Assembly: GCF_002025255.2 (NCBI RefSeq)
Contig: NZ_CP054587.1
Span: forward strand, 1,798,001-1,862,000
Length of the DNA: 64,000 nucleotides
Reading direction: 5' to 3'
Source of the DNA: Halolamina sp. CBA1230
GTDB taxonomy: Archaea; Halobacteriota; Halobacteria; Halobacteriales; Haloferacaceae
The notes beneath the pieces were generated by a model. The model ran no database searches and was not told the DNA's origin. It worked only from the letters and a program-made list of their open reading frames with translations. Numbering within the stretch: position 1 is the stretch's first letter; every line of letters starts with the position of its first letter. Position numbers and translations under genes: made by a program. Below are positions 8,328 through 15,955 of the stretch, one piece after another.

Positions 8328-8736
8328 ATCGCCTCCCGATCGGGCCGGTGAGCGGCCCGGTCGGGACAGTGGCGACGCTCTCCATCACCCCTCAGAACCG
8401 GCGATATCCGGGCGTTTGAGGGGTAACCTCCGTTTCTTGTGGAACTCTCCGACCGGTCCGAAGCGTCGATCGGCGCCGACGGCGCGAGCGAACCTCACCC
8501 CAGGGGTTCGGTTTGCTCTTAGGCGTGTGGCTAAGGCCACCTATCCAAGGGACCACCACCTCCGCCACCGCGAGCGCAAGCGAAGCGGGGGCGCGATAGC
8601 GCCCCCCGCCCCCTGTGGGCGCGCGAAAAATTCAGCCGGCAGGGAAACAATTATCGCACCGGATGCGATACGACCAAATGGTCAGGTGCGGAGGCTCGGA
8701 GCTTCTCCGGGCTGTTTTCTCAGGGAACCAGCAGCT
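8328..8736. other. Hairpin-rich gap between convergent operons, candidate origin
   Basis: No credible ORF. Five perfect inverted repeats are visible: ACCCCTCA (8387-8394) with 8417-8424; GTGGC (8527-8531) with 8536-8540; GGGGGCGC (8587-8594) with 8599-8606 around a GATA loop; TATCGCA (8652-8658) with 8664-8670; and GACCA (8672-8676) with 8679-8683. The last two are adjacent and operator-like. The position directly downstream of the putative initiator gene suggests a replication origin; bidirectional termination is the simpler alternative for part of it. Confidence 0.6.
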
Positions 8737-9156
8737 CTAACTGAACCGCTCTTTCAGCGCCGCCGCCTTGCTCTCCCCCACGCCGTGAACCTCGGCAAGC
8801 TCCTCCTGGGTCGCACCGCGGACGAACTCCTCACCGGGGAACTCCGCCCGGATCGGCCCCGAGAGCGACGGCCCCACGCCGTCGACGCGCTCGAGAGCGG
8901 CACGGAACTCCTCGCCCGCCTCGATCGCCGCCGCCGATCGGCGCGCGTGTTCGTCGCGGGAGATCTCGCCGCGGGAGTAGGCCGCTGCCGATCCCTCCGG
9001 AGTCCACTCGTCCGGTTCCTCCTCCTCGGTATTGATCCACCAGTCCCACGCGAGATACCCGGCCGCGAGGACGTACGTAATCGGGTGGATTGTGTAGGAG
9101 GGGTGAAACCACTCGGGGGAGGTGAGCAGTATCCCGATCGCCTCTGTCTCGGTCAT
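8737..9156 (-). CDS. Membrane-anchored helix-hairpin-helix protein
   Basis: A 139-aa protein starting at ATG 9156 (MTETEAIGILLTSPEWFHPS). An N-terminal hydrophobic stretch (IHPITYVLAAGYLAWDWW) is followed by an acidic linker and two helix-hairpin-helix-type segments, ERVDGVGPSLSGPIRAEFPG and LAEVHGVGESKAAALKERFS, which end the protein. HhH pairs bind DNA non-specifically. It is the last gene of the minus-strand structural operon. It could tether DNA to the membrane, which is inference. The longer upstream frame to 9294 is rejected as Arg-rich and poorly conserved in style. Confidence 0.65.
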   Translation of the reverse strand: MTETEAIGILLTSPEWFHPSYTIHPITYVLAAGYLAWDWWINTEEEEPDEWTPEGSAAAYSRGEISRDEHARRSAAAIEAGEEFRAALERVDGVGPSLSGPIRAEFPGEEFVRGATQEELAEVHGVGESKAAALKERFS

Positions 9157-9354
9157 GGTCAAGAGAACACCCCGCTTCACCCCACCTTTTGACCCATGAC
9201 CTCGGCCCTTCTCGCGCGATCGGCCGATTTCGACGAAAAACGCGGGTCGGTACCCCCGGGTGTCCGGCGCACACCTGCCCAGCGCACCCGTCAATAGATA
9301 GGTATGGGCGGTGGGGGGTGTGGCCGTGGACGGACACGATGTACCCCGACGCCC

Positions 9355-10533
9355 TCATTCAGAATCCCCTTCTCCGGTGTCCGTCGGGTCCGGCACCAGA
9401 TCCCGGTGCTGTCCATCGCGCCACTCCAGAACTCGATCCGACACCCAGCCTTTGCCGTATCCGACGAGTTCGCGCCCGTCCTTGCTGATTTCCCGGTAGC
9501 TCATCCCGGCGTCGTCGTCCCACGGTTGGTAGGCTTGGATCGCCGTCCGAGCCTGTGCTTCCCACTCCGCCGACTCCGCCGCGTCGTCCGGGTCCACGTC
9601 GTCGCCCTCACTGTCGTCCTCGTGCAGCGTTATCTCGAAGCTCGAGGCTTCATGCTCGGCGTACTTCTCCCGACTGTCGGTAACTCCCTGATAGGTCTGT
9701 TCGTCGGCGCTGTCGAGATCGTCCTGTCCGCCCTCGGTCTCGATATAGCGGACCGTGCTCGGGTCGTCCCTGCTCGGCTTCTCGAGCGCGAAGGTAGCCA
9801 GCCGCCGGAACGACGCCGCCGTTCGCATCCGCGTGTGGTTGACCATGAGCACCGAGCCCTTCTTCGCGTATGGGCCGTGGTCCTCCTCCGCCTTCCTCAC
9901 GAACGTCAGCGCGTTCGCGAACGCTTCGGCCTTCTTCGACTCCGTTCCGTATCCAGAGAGTTCCTGTGCTGTTTCGTCTATCAGCGCGAGAACCGGCCCG
10001 TCGTACTCCGCCATGGCCTCGAGCATCTCCATGTCGGAGTTCACCACCTTATCGGCCCCTTCCCAGTCGGTGTTTGAGATTATCAGCCCGCCGGTCCGTG
10101 CGCCCCACGCCCGCGCCACGTCCAGCGTCAGCGCCGTCTTCCCCGCGCCGGGCGGACCGAGCACGAGCCCGATCGCCCCCTCGTTCGTGAGCGACTTGGC
10201 AGCGCGACCGATCAAGTCCTGCCCGTCGCCGTTCTGGTTCGTGAGCCCGACCATCCCTTGCAGCTGGCTCACGTTGCCGTCCCGGAACGCTCGGTCGGTG
10301 GTCCGGGTCGCGGCGTTCTGAAGAATCTCCCTTCCGATCGGAATCTCGAGGAAGTCCTCCGGTTCGTCGCGCCAGAGCGAGCAGTAGTAGTTGAGTAGAT
10401 CCAGAACCTCGGGATCGTCGACGAGCCCCGCGAACTCTCGGATGAACTCGTTGCTCTTGCCCTGGAGCTCGTCGCGGAGGAACTCCCGGCCCTGGGCCGC
10501 GGCGTAGACCGAGGAGTCGCCGCCCTTACTCAT
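9355..10533 (-). CDS. P-loop NTPase, pleolipovirus VP8-like
   Basis: A 392-aa soluble ATPase. Walker A GPPGAGKT is at residues 126-133, and Walker B VLALIDE ends near residue 187. A helical N-terminal domain and a long acidic C-terminal tail (about 300-392) flank the core. Pleolipovirus genomes end their conserved block with a predicted NTPase of this kind, whose function in virion formation or genome handling is not settled. It overlaps the upstream small membrane-protein gene by eight bases, so it belongs to the structural operon. A 198-bp gap with no gene separates it from the HhH gene. Confidence 0.75.
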   Translation of the reverse strand: MSKGGDSSVYAAAQGREFLRDELQGKSNEFIREFAGLVDDPEVLDLLNYYCSLWRDEPEDFLEIPIGREILQNAATRTTDRAFRDGNVSQLQGMVGLTNQNGDGQDLIGRAAKSLTNEGAIGLVLGPPGAGKTALTLDVARAWGARTGGLIISNTDWEGADKVVNSDMEMLEAMAEYDGPVLALIDETAQELSGYGTESKKAEAFANALTFVRKAEEDHGPYAKKGSVLMVNHTRMRTAASFRRLATFALEKPSRDDPSTVRYIETEGGQDDLDSADEQTYQGVTDSREKYAEHEASSFEITLHEDDSEGDDVDPDDAAESAEWEAQARTAIQAYQPWDDDAGMSYREISKDGRELVGYGKGWVSDRVLEWRDGQHRDLVPDPTDTGEGDSE

Positions 10534-10765
10534 CGGCGTGATACCCCCGCGTGTTCTTCCACAGCAGCGTTCGGCCGATCGCCTCCTGCATCCACGGAAT
10601 CCCGACCAACAGCGCCCCCAGCCCGACGAACCCGAGCACTCCCGCGACCGTGGACTCTGGGAGCACCTTCATCCCGCCGATTCCCAGCGCCGTGACTGCC
10701 ACCGACCCGACAAACTTTGCTGTTACCTCCCGATTCGTCGCCTCTATCGTCCGGTCTGGGTTCAT
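10526..10765 (-). CDS. Small two-helix membrane protein
   Basis: A 79-aa protein (MNPDRTIEATNREVTAKFVG...) with two hydrophobic helices, near residues 17-36 and 42-58, and a basic C-terminus ending in HADE. Start and stop overlap both operon neighbours (ATGA-type junctions), which supports translation. No family is recognised; likely a virion or assembly membrane protein by context. Confidence 0.65.
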   Translation of the reverse strand: MNPDRTIEATNREVTAKFVGSVAVTALGIGGMKVLPESTVAGVLGFVGLGALLVGIPWMQEAIGRTLLWKNTRGYHADE

Positions 10766-11610
10766 CGGTTGGTCCCTCCGTCAGTCGCCGCCTCGGTGGC
10801 GTCGTACTCCGGCATCGGGTCGATCTCCTCACCGTCCTCGAGCACGGCGAAGCCCATCTCGCTGCCGTGCTCCTCGGTCGGGTCCGACTCCTCGCTGTCG
10901 GCGTCGGTCGTCAGGTGGTCCGGCTTCACGTCGTCCGGCAGGATGTCGTCGATGATCTCCTCGTAGCTGTCGCCCTCGTTCAGCGAGGGAGCGACCACAC
11001 CCTGAAGCGCCGCGTTGTAGTCCTTCGCCCGGCGCTTGTCCAGCTTCCGGAGCATCCCGCCGATGTTCCGCTTGATGTAGTCGCCTTCCCGAGCCGCCCG
11101 CTCGTACTCGTCGCGGAGCTCCCGGATGTTCTCCATCGCCTCCTTCACCGTCGGCTGGGCGAGCATCTCCGAAGCGACCTTGGCCGACTCCGTGCCGCGC
11201 CAGTTCGCGACGCTCGTGTTCGTCGAGTCGTTGTAGATCCGCACCTCGTGGGCGTCCTTCGGCGACTTCGTCCACGAGTAGAGTTCGCCGCGCACGATGT
11301 TCATCTGCTCCCAGGCGGCGTCGTTGAGCTCCCAAACCTCGCCACCCTGCTCGTCGCCGCCCTCCTGGGCGATCACGTAGTGGCCGTCCGGCGACGGCAC
11401 GAGGTCGGCGATCTTGCCGCCGACCACCCACGCGACCAGCCCGGCGCCGCCGGCGATCACGACCGGAAACGGCCACCAGGCCGGGATGTTTGGCGCGGTG
11501 AGTGGCGGCGCGTAGCCCTGGTTCGCGAGCACGACGTAGGCCACGCCCACGATTATCAGCGTCCGGAGGTTGTCGAAGATCCCCTCCGTTATCGTGTCTC
11601 GCAGGCTCAT
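10762..11610 (-). CDS. Membrane protein of the provirus structural operon
   Basis: A 282-aa protein with two N-terminal transmembrane helices (about residues 15-30 and 45-65), then a soluble domain of about 200 residues rich in helices, and an acidic C-terminal tail. It occupies the position of the uncharacterised ORF just before the NTPase in pleolipovirus genomes. It overlaps both neighbours by four bases. Topology suggests a cytoplasm- or lumen-facing C-terminal domain. No catalytic motif is seen. Confidence 0.65.
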   Translation of the reverse strand: MSLRDTITEGIFDNLRTLIIVGVAYVVLANQGYAPPLTAPNIPAWWPFPVVIAGGAGLVAWVVGGKIADLVPSPDGHYVIAQEGGDEQGGEVWELNDAAWEQMNIVRGELYSWTKSPKDAHEVRIYNDSTNTSVANWRGTESAKVASEMLAQPTVKEAMENIRELRDEYERAAREGDYIKRNIGGMLRKLDKRRAKDYNAALQGVVAPSLNEGDSYEEIIDDILPDDVKPDHLTTDADSEESDPTEEHGSEMGFAVLEDGEEIDPMPEYDATEAATDGGTNR

Positions 11611-12194
11611 AGCACTCTCTCGGCTTTCGGTTCGTCGTCTTCCTCGAGCGCTTCCTTCCCGCGCTTGTAGCTGAGTCCGCCCGCGCCGACCGCCGCGCCG
11701 AGCCCGCCCATCATCGCCGTCTGTAGCTTGATCGACGTGCTCCCGGCGTCGACGCTATCGGTCCGGATGAGCGCCGCCGCCTCGCTGCTCGCGACCGCGA
11801 TCGCGTAGGCGTCGTCGAACTCCTCGGCCGCGTAGGTCATGGTCATGCCGTCCTTCACGGTCGCGCCGCGCGTCGGGATCTCGGTGATCCCCGAGCCGGA
11901 CCCCTCCGTCATCGCGCCCATCATCGCCCCCGTGTCGGTGATCTTGATCGCGGACGGGTAGTCCGCGCCGAAGGTGATCCGGAACTCCTCGCCCGTGTGC
12001 TTCCACGACTTGATCCGGACCGACCCGAGTTCGATCGCCACCGTGTCGCTCTCCTCCTCGGTCGCGGTCGGCGTGCTCGAGTTCTCCTGGGCCGTCGCGG
12101 TCCCGACCGACCCGAGCGCTGTTGCTCCAGCGAGCGCCGTCAGGACTGCTCGCCGTTCGATTCCTTCGCCGTCGGCTTCTGAGTTCTCGGTCAT
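11607..12194 (-). CDS. Tat-signal exported protein with C-terminal anchor
   Basis: A 195-aa protein from ATG 12194 (MTENSEADGEGIERRAVLTA). The twin-arginine-type signal ERRAVLTALAGATALGSVG is followed by a Thr/Glu-rich linker, a beta-rich domain, and a C-terminal hydrophobic segment (LQTAMMGGLGAAVGAGGLSY) with a charged tail. An in-frame GTG six bases upstream is the alternative start. It lies between the spike-like gene and the two-helix membrane protein, in the place of the ORF following the spike in pleolipoviruses. Confidence 0.7.
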   Translation of the reverse strand: MTENSEADGEGIERRAVLTALAGATALGSVGTATAQENSSTPTATEEESDTVAIELGSVRIKSWKHTGEEFRITFGADYPSAIKITDTGAMMGAMTEGSGSGITEIPTRGATVKDGMTMTYAAEEFDDAYAIAVASSEAAALIRTDSVDAGSTSIKLQTAMMGGLGAAVGAGGLSYKRGKEALEEDDEPKAERVL

Positions 12195-12219
12195 GGTCAC
12201 AAAAATGGGGTGTTGGTCG

Positions 12220-13860
12220 CTACGAATCAGGCAGATAGACCCGGGCGATCAGCACGACGGCGCCGGCCGCGACGAGGAGGACCACCCCGGTCCCGACCCC
12301 GAGCGCCGTCGCGATCTTCGTGATCAGCCCGTCGTTGGTCTCGACGTCCGATCCGCCGCCCGTCGCCTGTGCCTGCCGCTCCTCGATCTGCTCGTTCAGC
12401 GAGCGGATCTGTTCCTGGAGCGCGGTGTAGTTGGCCGAGGCGTTGCTCGTTTCGTACGTGACGTTGACCGTCGTCGCCCGATCGATCTGCTCGCCGTCGG
12501 TGCCGGTGATCACGTCGACGGTGAACGCTTGATCGAGCGTGACGATCTCGCCCGACTCTCCGGCGACGGCGAACATCTGGAGCCCGGAGAGCAGCGCCGG
12601 ATCGTAGGTCTCTCCGGACTGCCAGCCGCCCGACGGAGCCTCCTGCGAGAGCAGCAGCCCCTCGTAGGTCGTCCCGTTGTAGGAGATGGTCATGCTCCCC
12701 GTCTCCTCGAGCGAGGGCGTGTCCATCCCGGAGTAGGCGGCGATCGCCGTCGCCCGGATGTACGACTCCGTGCCGTTGTAGCTCTGCGCGTACTCCTGCG
12801 CGAGGGTCGCCGGACTCACGTAGGACTGAGCGTCGAGGTTACCGTTCTCGACGGCCGGCCCGAGGGATTGCTCGATATAGACGGATAGCTCCTGTTTGGT
12901 CTCTTCAGATTTAGATTCAATCTGACCGAATTGCTCATCGAATCTCTGAAGATCTATAGCTAATCTGGTACTAAGGTTATCAGCAGGCCGGACTTTAACA
13001 CGATCAACAACAACGTGACCGCCATCAGCGCTAAGTCGGTAATTCTGAAAGCTATCCCAGTTTCCTTTCTCTATGAAACTAAGATTATTTAATCCAAATT
13101 CAATAGTTTGTTCCGACCAAACACTACCACCATCATAAACGTCCGCCGACACAATCAACGATTTAGAAGTTACAGTAGTACCATTCAGAAGCGTGACAGA
13201 ATCGGATGCTCCCCCATCAATGGTTGTGGTAGTTGATGTAAGTATGCTATCACTATCAGGAGAAGAATCGAATTCATCGGCGAAGTCTCCGGGGCCTCCG
13301 ATCGTAACGAAATCAGAGTTTACTTCTGTTGTGTTTTCAGCGCGCTGGTTGAGAGTTACAACAGTCTCAACAGCAACATCTCTACGATCAACAAGATTCG
13401 TTTGTTTTACGGTGTAATGATCCTCGGTGGTTTCGTTAGCAGCCGCTTGAGCCTCTGAGACGTTCCCTCCGTCCGCGAGCACCTCGACCGCGGCAGCCTC
13501 TCCTTTGGAAAACGCGATCGTGTCGCTGTCCGTCACCGAGTTGCTCATCGCGGTCAAGAACTGCTCGTTACCCGCGCTGAGTTGGCCGGCCTGCGAGTGG
13601 ATCTGCGTCCGCGTCTGCTTCGCGTCGGTTTCGTTCCACGCCTCCGAAACGTCGCCGGCCGTCTTGCAGTTGGTCGTGAAGATGGTGCCGGTCACGAACG
13701 TCAGGAACCAGTCGGCGCTCGTACAGGCTCCGCCGGACCCGTCGCCCAGCTGTGCCTCGGCGGTCCCGACCGGCGATGCTCCGGGAGCGATCGCCCCACC
13801 GGCCCCGGAGAAGACGATCAGCAACGCGAGCAGCGGCGCGGCGATTCGCTCCCCGCGCAT
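12220..13860 (-). CDS. Spike-like protein, type I membrane protein (VP4-like)
   Basis: A 546-aa exported protein. An N-terminal signal peptide (MRGERIAAPLLALLIVFSGA, then GGAIAPGASP) is followed by a long Asn/Thr/Ser-rich ectodomain with many N-glycosylation sequons, a coiled-coil (YTALQEQIRSLNEQIEERQA), and a C-terminal transmembrane helix near 520-540. This is the architecture of pleolipovirus spikes, which bind the host and fuse membranes. Residues of roughly 140-323 are encoded by clearly AT-richer DNA (about 12890-13440) than the rest, a sign of a swapped receptor-binding region. Confidence 0.72.
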   Translation of the reverse strand: MRGERIAAPLLALLIVFSGAGGAIAPGASPVGTAEAQLGDGSGGACTSADWFLTFVTGTIFTTNCKTAGDVSEAWNETDAKQTRTQIHSQAGQLSAGNEQFLTAMSNSVTDSDTIAFSKGEAAAVEVLADGGNVSEAQAAANETTEDHYTVKQTNLVDRRDVAVETVVTLNQRAENTTEVNSDFVTIGGPGDFADEFDSSPDSDSILTSTTTTIDGGASDSVTLLNGTTVTSKSLIVSADVYDGGSVWSEQTIEFGLNNLSFIEKGNWDSFQNYRLSADGGHVVVDRVKVRPADNLSTRLAIDLQRFDEQFGQIESKSEETKQELSVYIEQSLGPAVENGNLDAQSYVSPATLAQEYAQSYNGTESYIRATAIAAYSGMDTPSLEETGSMTISYNGTTYEGLLLSQEAPSGGWQSGETYDPALLSGLQMFAVAGESGEIVTLDQAFTVDVITGTDGEQIDRATTVNVTYETSNASANYTALQEQIRSLNEQIEERQAQATGGGSDVETNDGLITKIATALGVGTGVVLLVAAGAVVLIARVYLPDS

Positions 13861-13862
13861 GC

Positions 13863-14411
13863 TCAGTCGTCCCTCCGGAGAACCAGCAGCGCCCCGGCGA
13901 CGACCACGACGATCCCGACGGTCCCGATCGAGCCGGCACCGCCGCCGATGCCGAACCCGCCGCCGCCGCCAGCAACCTCCGCGACCTTACCGACCTCGGC
14001 GGTCGCTTCGGTGCTGTTGAGGTTCGGCGCTGTGACCATGACCCGGTACGACTCGTAGGCCGACGTGTTCACGTCGGACCGTTCGACCAGCTGCTCCTCG
14101 CTGGCGTTGACCGTGACCGATCGCTCCTCGAGCTCTGTTTCGTTCCCGTCGGCGTCGACGCCGGCGAACGTGACGGTGAGATCCACGCTCGAGTTCCCGG
14201 CCGCCACGTCCGCGTAGACGCTCCGGGTGTCGTTGTCGACTGAGACCGTGCTGTTCACGAGTTCGACGCCCGAGCCGCTGTCGGTCGCCGTCGGTGTCGC
14301 GGTGCCCTCCTGGGCGATCGCGCCGCCGGTCGCGCCGACCAGCAGCCCGACGACGACCAGCACGAGCATCAGCCCCGAGCCTGCCGTCTTCAGTTGAGTG
14401 TTGGAAAACAT
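13863..14411 (-). CDS. Secreted protein with C-terminal anchor, possible second spike subunit
   Basis: A 182-aa protein (MFSNTQLKTAGSGLMLVLVV...). It has a signal peptide, a Thr-rich linker, a beta-sandwich-like domain with several N-x-S/T sequons, a Gly-rich stretch (AGGGGGFGIGGGAGSIGTVG) and a C-terminal transmembrane helix with an RRDD end. It ends two bases before the ATG of the large spike-like gene, so the pair is coupled. Some betapleolipoviruses use two spike-associated proteins; this gene may be the small partner, which is inference. Confidence 0.65.
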   Translation of the reverse strand: MFSNTQLKTAGSGLMLVLVVVGLLVGATGGAIAQEGTATPTATDSGSGVELVNSTVSVDNDTRSVYADVAAGNSSVDLTVTFAGVDADGNETELEERSVTVNASEEQLVERSDVNTSAYESYRVMVTAPNLNSTEATAEVGKVAEVAGGGGGFGIGGGAGSIGTVGIVVVVAGALLVLRRDD

Positions 14412-14425
14412 GCTCTTGAACCTCC

Positions 14426-14842
14426 TCAGTACATCCAGCCGAGAGCAGCCTGAGCGATCGCCGAGATGGCGATGAACGCCGCCCCGTACACGTCTTGGCT
14501 GGTGATGAAGTCCGAGACTTCGGGGATGAACACCCACGCGATCAGGAGCCCGACGTAGCCCAGAATCGTGTAGACGTAGTAGTCCGCCATACCGCTGTTC
14601 TGGAGCTTGTCGACCCCGTCAGCGGCGAGTAGGTCCGTGTTGTTGTTCGTGACGAGGATCCCGCCGGTGGTGCCGAGGGTGACGATCCAGGCGAGCGAGA
14701 GCTCGAAGTTCGAAATCGAGAACGTGTCGCCCATGCTCATGCCGAACGCTTCAACGACGACGATACCGACCATGACCCCAGCGGACAGGACTCCGAGAAC
14801 GAATAGCCCGATGTCCTCCGGGTCGAATTCTGTTTCTGACAT
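14426..14842 (-). CDS. Four-helix membrane protein (VP3-like)
   Basis: A 138-aa protein (MSETEFDPEDIGLFVLGVLS...) with four hydrophobic helices spread over its whole length, a short acidic N-terminus and almost no loops. Pleolipovirus VP3-type proteins are small internal membrane proteins with this topology encoded just before the spike gene. It is the first gene of the minus-strand structural operon, with a TATA-like element about 30 bp upstream of the ATG and no Shine-Dalgarno, so the transcript is probably leaderless. Confidence 0.7.
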   Translation of the reverse strand: MSETEFDPEDIGLFVLGVLSAGVMVGIVVVEAFGMSMGDTFSISNFELSLAWIVTLGTTGGILVTNNNTDLLAADGVDKLQNSGMADYYVYTILGYVGLLIAWVFIPEVSDFITSQDVYGAAFIAISAIAQAALGWMY

Positions 14843-14870
14843 ACTACAACCGCCCCCGGACGACGGGGTT

Positions 14871-14932
14871 CCGTTAAACCTCGGCTCAGCGAGGGGTAAG
14901 CCAGCCCGAGGCTGGCTCGGCCGTAGTTTTAT
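14871..14932. promoter_or_regulatory. Divergent promoter pair with central hairpin operator
   Basis: On the minus strand a GTTTAACGG box (14871-14880) lies about 30 bp before ATG 14842. On the plus strand TTTTAT (14927-14932) lies 26 bp before ATG 14958. Both spacings fit leaderless haloarchaeal transcripts. Between them is a perfect hairpin, stem AGCCAGCC (14899-14906), loop CGA, stem 14910-14917. A regulator bound here could control both the structural operon and the AbrB-like gene. Confidence 0.6.
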
Positions 14933-14957
14933 CACGGGTCATCGTCAGCGCCCGACC

Positions 14958-15221
14958 ATGCAGAAGCTCAGAACCGACGGTAGTTCCGGACTGGTTACGA
15001 TCCCGCGACACTACCTCAGTAAAGATCGCGTGCTCGACGACGGCGACGTGCCCGACGAGCAGCAGGTCGACGTGGAACGGCTCGGCGAGCGCGCGTACCT
15101 GGTCCGGATCCCCGACGACGGCTCGCTCCCGGACCCGCAGGATTGCGAGGTGATCGAGCGACTAGTCGGGCAGCGTATCCTGAACGAGGATGCGTACGGG
15201 CAGCCGCGAAGCGCTGATTGA
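14958..15221 (+). CDS. SpoVT/AbrB-like small regulator
   Basis: An 87-aa protein (MQKLRTDGSSGLVTIPRHYL...). The opening KLRTDGSSGLVTIPRHYLSK resembles the swapped-hairpin AbrB DNA-binding fold. The rest is acidic. It is transcribed divergently from the structural operon, across a hairpin operator, which is a classic place for a lysogeny-type regulator. The AbrB call rests on a short motif only. Its stop overlaps the following lipoprotein start by one base. Confidence 0.55.
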   Translation: MQKLRTDGSSGLVTIPRHYLSKDRVLDDGDVPDEQQVDVERLGERAYLVRIPDDGSLPDPQDCEVIERLVGQRILNEDAYGQPRSAD

Positions 15222-15622
15222 TGGCGACGAACACGGGGAAGCTGCTGGTCGCTCTCGGCGTTGTCGGGGTGGTACTTCTCGCCGGCTGTGCTGGCGGCTC
15301 CTCGCCGGAGACGAACGCGATCGACTCCACCGCCAACGTGAGCGTTGAAAGTGGTGACGCCGCGGACTGCGTGCTGAACGTCGATGCCGAGGTGGGGGAC
15401 GGCGAACTCGTCACGATCATCCAGAAGGATGCGATCGGCCTCGCCGACTCGACGACGCTTCGGAAGTCGCTCAACATCTCACGTGCGGCGTATCAAGGTG
15501 CGAACGTTACCGTGTTCGCGGTTAATCCGGAGACTGAGAACGCGTCGACGCTCTACCGCGGCTCGATCTCGCCGGTACTCGCTGAGGAGTGCGGGATCGA
15601 GGAACGGCCGGGAGCGGACTGA
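15221..15622 (+). CDS. Lipoprotein
   Basis: A 133-aa protein with a clear lipobox (LVALGVVGVVLLAGCAGG), so it should be exported and lipid-anchored at Cys23 or so. The mature part is acidic with a few N-glycosylation sites and two further cysteines, possibly disulfide-bonded. A TTG codon directly before the ATG is an alternative start. It sits with the AbrB-like gene. Surface lipoproteins encoded by proviruses can act in superinfection exclusion, but nothing here proves that. Confidence 0.7.
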   Translation: MATNTGKLLVALGVVGVVLLAGCAGGSSPETNAIDSTANVSVESGDAADCVLNVDAEVGDGELVTIIQKDAIGLADSTTLRKSLNISRAAYQGANVTVFAVNPETENASTLYRGSISPVLAEECGIEERPGAD

Positions 15623-15955
15623 CTACTTCTCGCCGACGCGGACCTCGAGCATCTCCTCGGCGCTGTCGAAGCCAACGTCCAGCTGAAGCTCACTCGTCGA
15701 GAGCCGGCGGCACACCTCCGCGAGTTCCTTCGGCGGGAGTCGGTCGGCGAGGTACTCGATCGCCCGGCGCTTCCCGCGGCGGTCGGCGTCGACGTGCCGG
15801 CACGCCGCGAGGATCGCCTTCGTCTTCGAGGTCTCGTCGAGCGCGTGTTGCGCGTCGTGGAGGGTCTTGTACCGCGTCGCGTACCCCGCGTCGGGGTCGG
15901 TGCGGACGCTGACGCGGTTCGGAACGTCGTCGAGATCGGGTTCTTGGGAGACCAT
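15623..15955 (-). CDS. Small basic-acidic helical protein, possible DNA-binding
   Basis: A 110-aa protein (MVSQEPDLDDVPNRVSVRTD...). The N-terminal part VPNRVSVRTDPDAGYATRYK followed by helices ALDETSKTKAILAACRHVDA looks like a compact regulator, but no defined family is assigned. It converges on the lipoprotein gene with no gap (stop codons abut at 15622/15623). Upstream, a TTTATAAC box on the minus strand (about 16022-16030) may be its promoter. I take it as the last provirus gene. Confidence 0.6.
   Translation of the reverse strand: MVSQEPDLDDVPNRVSVRTDPDAGYATRYKTLHDAQHALDETSKTKAILAACRHVDADRRGKRRAIEYLADRLPPKELAEVCRRLSTSELQLDVGFDSAEEMLEVRVGEK

Larger units (their letters stand above)
4806..15955. 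mobile_element. Pleolipovirus-like provirus next to tRNA-Pro
   Basis: Between tRNA-Pro and the pilin cluster lie about nineteen compact genes unlike the surrounding core. The plus-strand operon 4875-8327 encodes Cys-rich small proteins, a nuclease-like protein and a large wHTH protein. The minus-strand operon 14842-8737 encodes, in transcription order, a 4-helix membrane protein, two signal-peptide proteins with C-terminal anchors (the larger is spike-like), a Tat-signal protein, two membrane proteins, a P-loop NTPase and a helix-hairpin-helix protein. Pleolipoviruses have the order internal membrane protein, spike, two ORFs, NTPase. No integrase and no repeat of the tRNA 3' end was found, so the right boundary is a guess from gene content. 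Confidence 0.7.

Noticed and set aside
8416-9192. Plus-strand open frame of 258 codons over the hairpin gap and the HhH gene
   Set aside because: It runs through the hairpins and is antisense to a gene with good HhH motifs; composition is shadow-like.
10717-11670. Plus-strand frame of 317 codons
   Set aside because: Antisense to the 282-aa membrane protein whose start and stop mesh with its operon.
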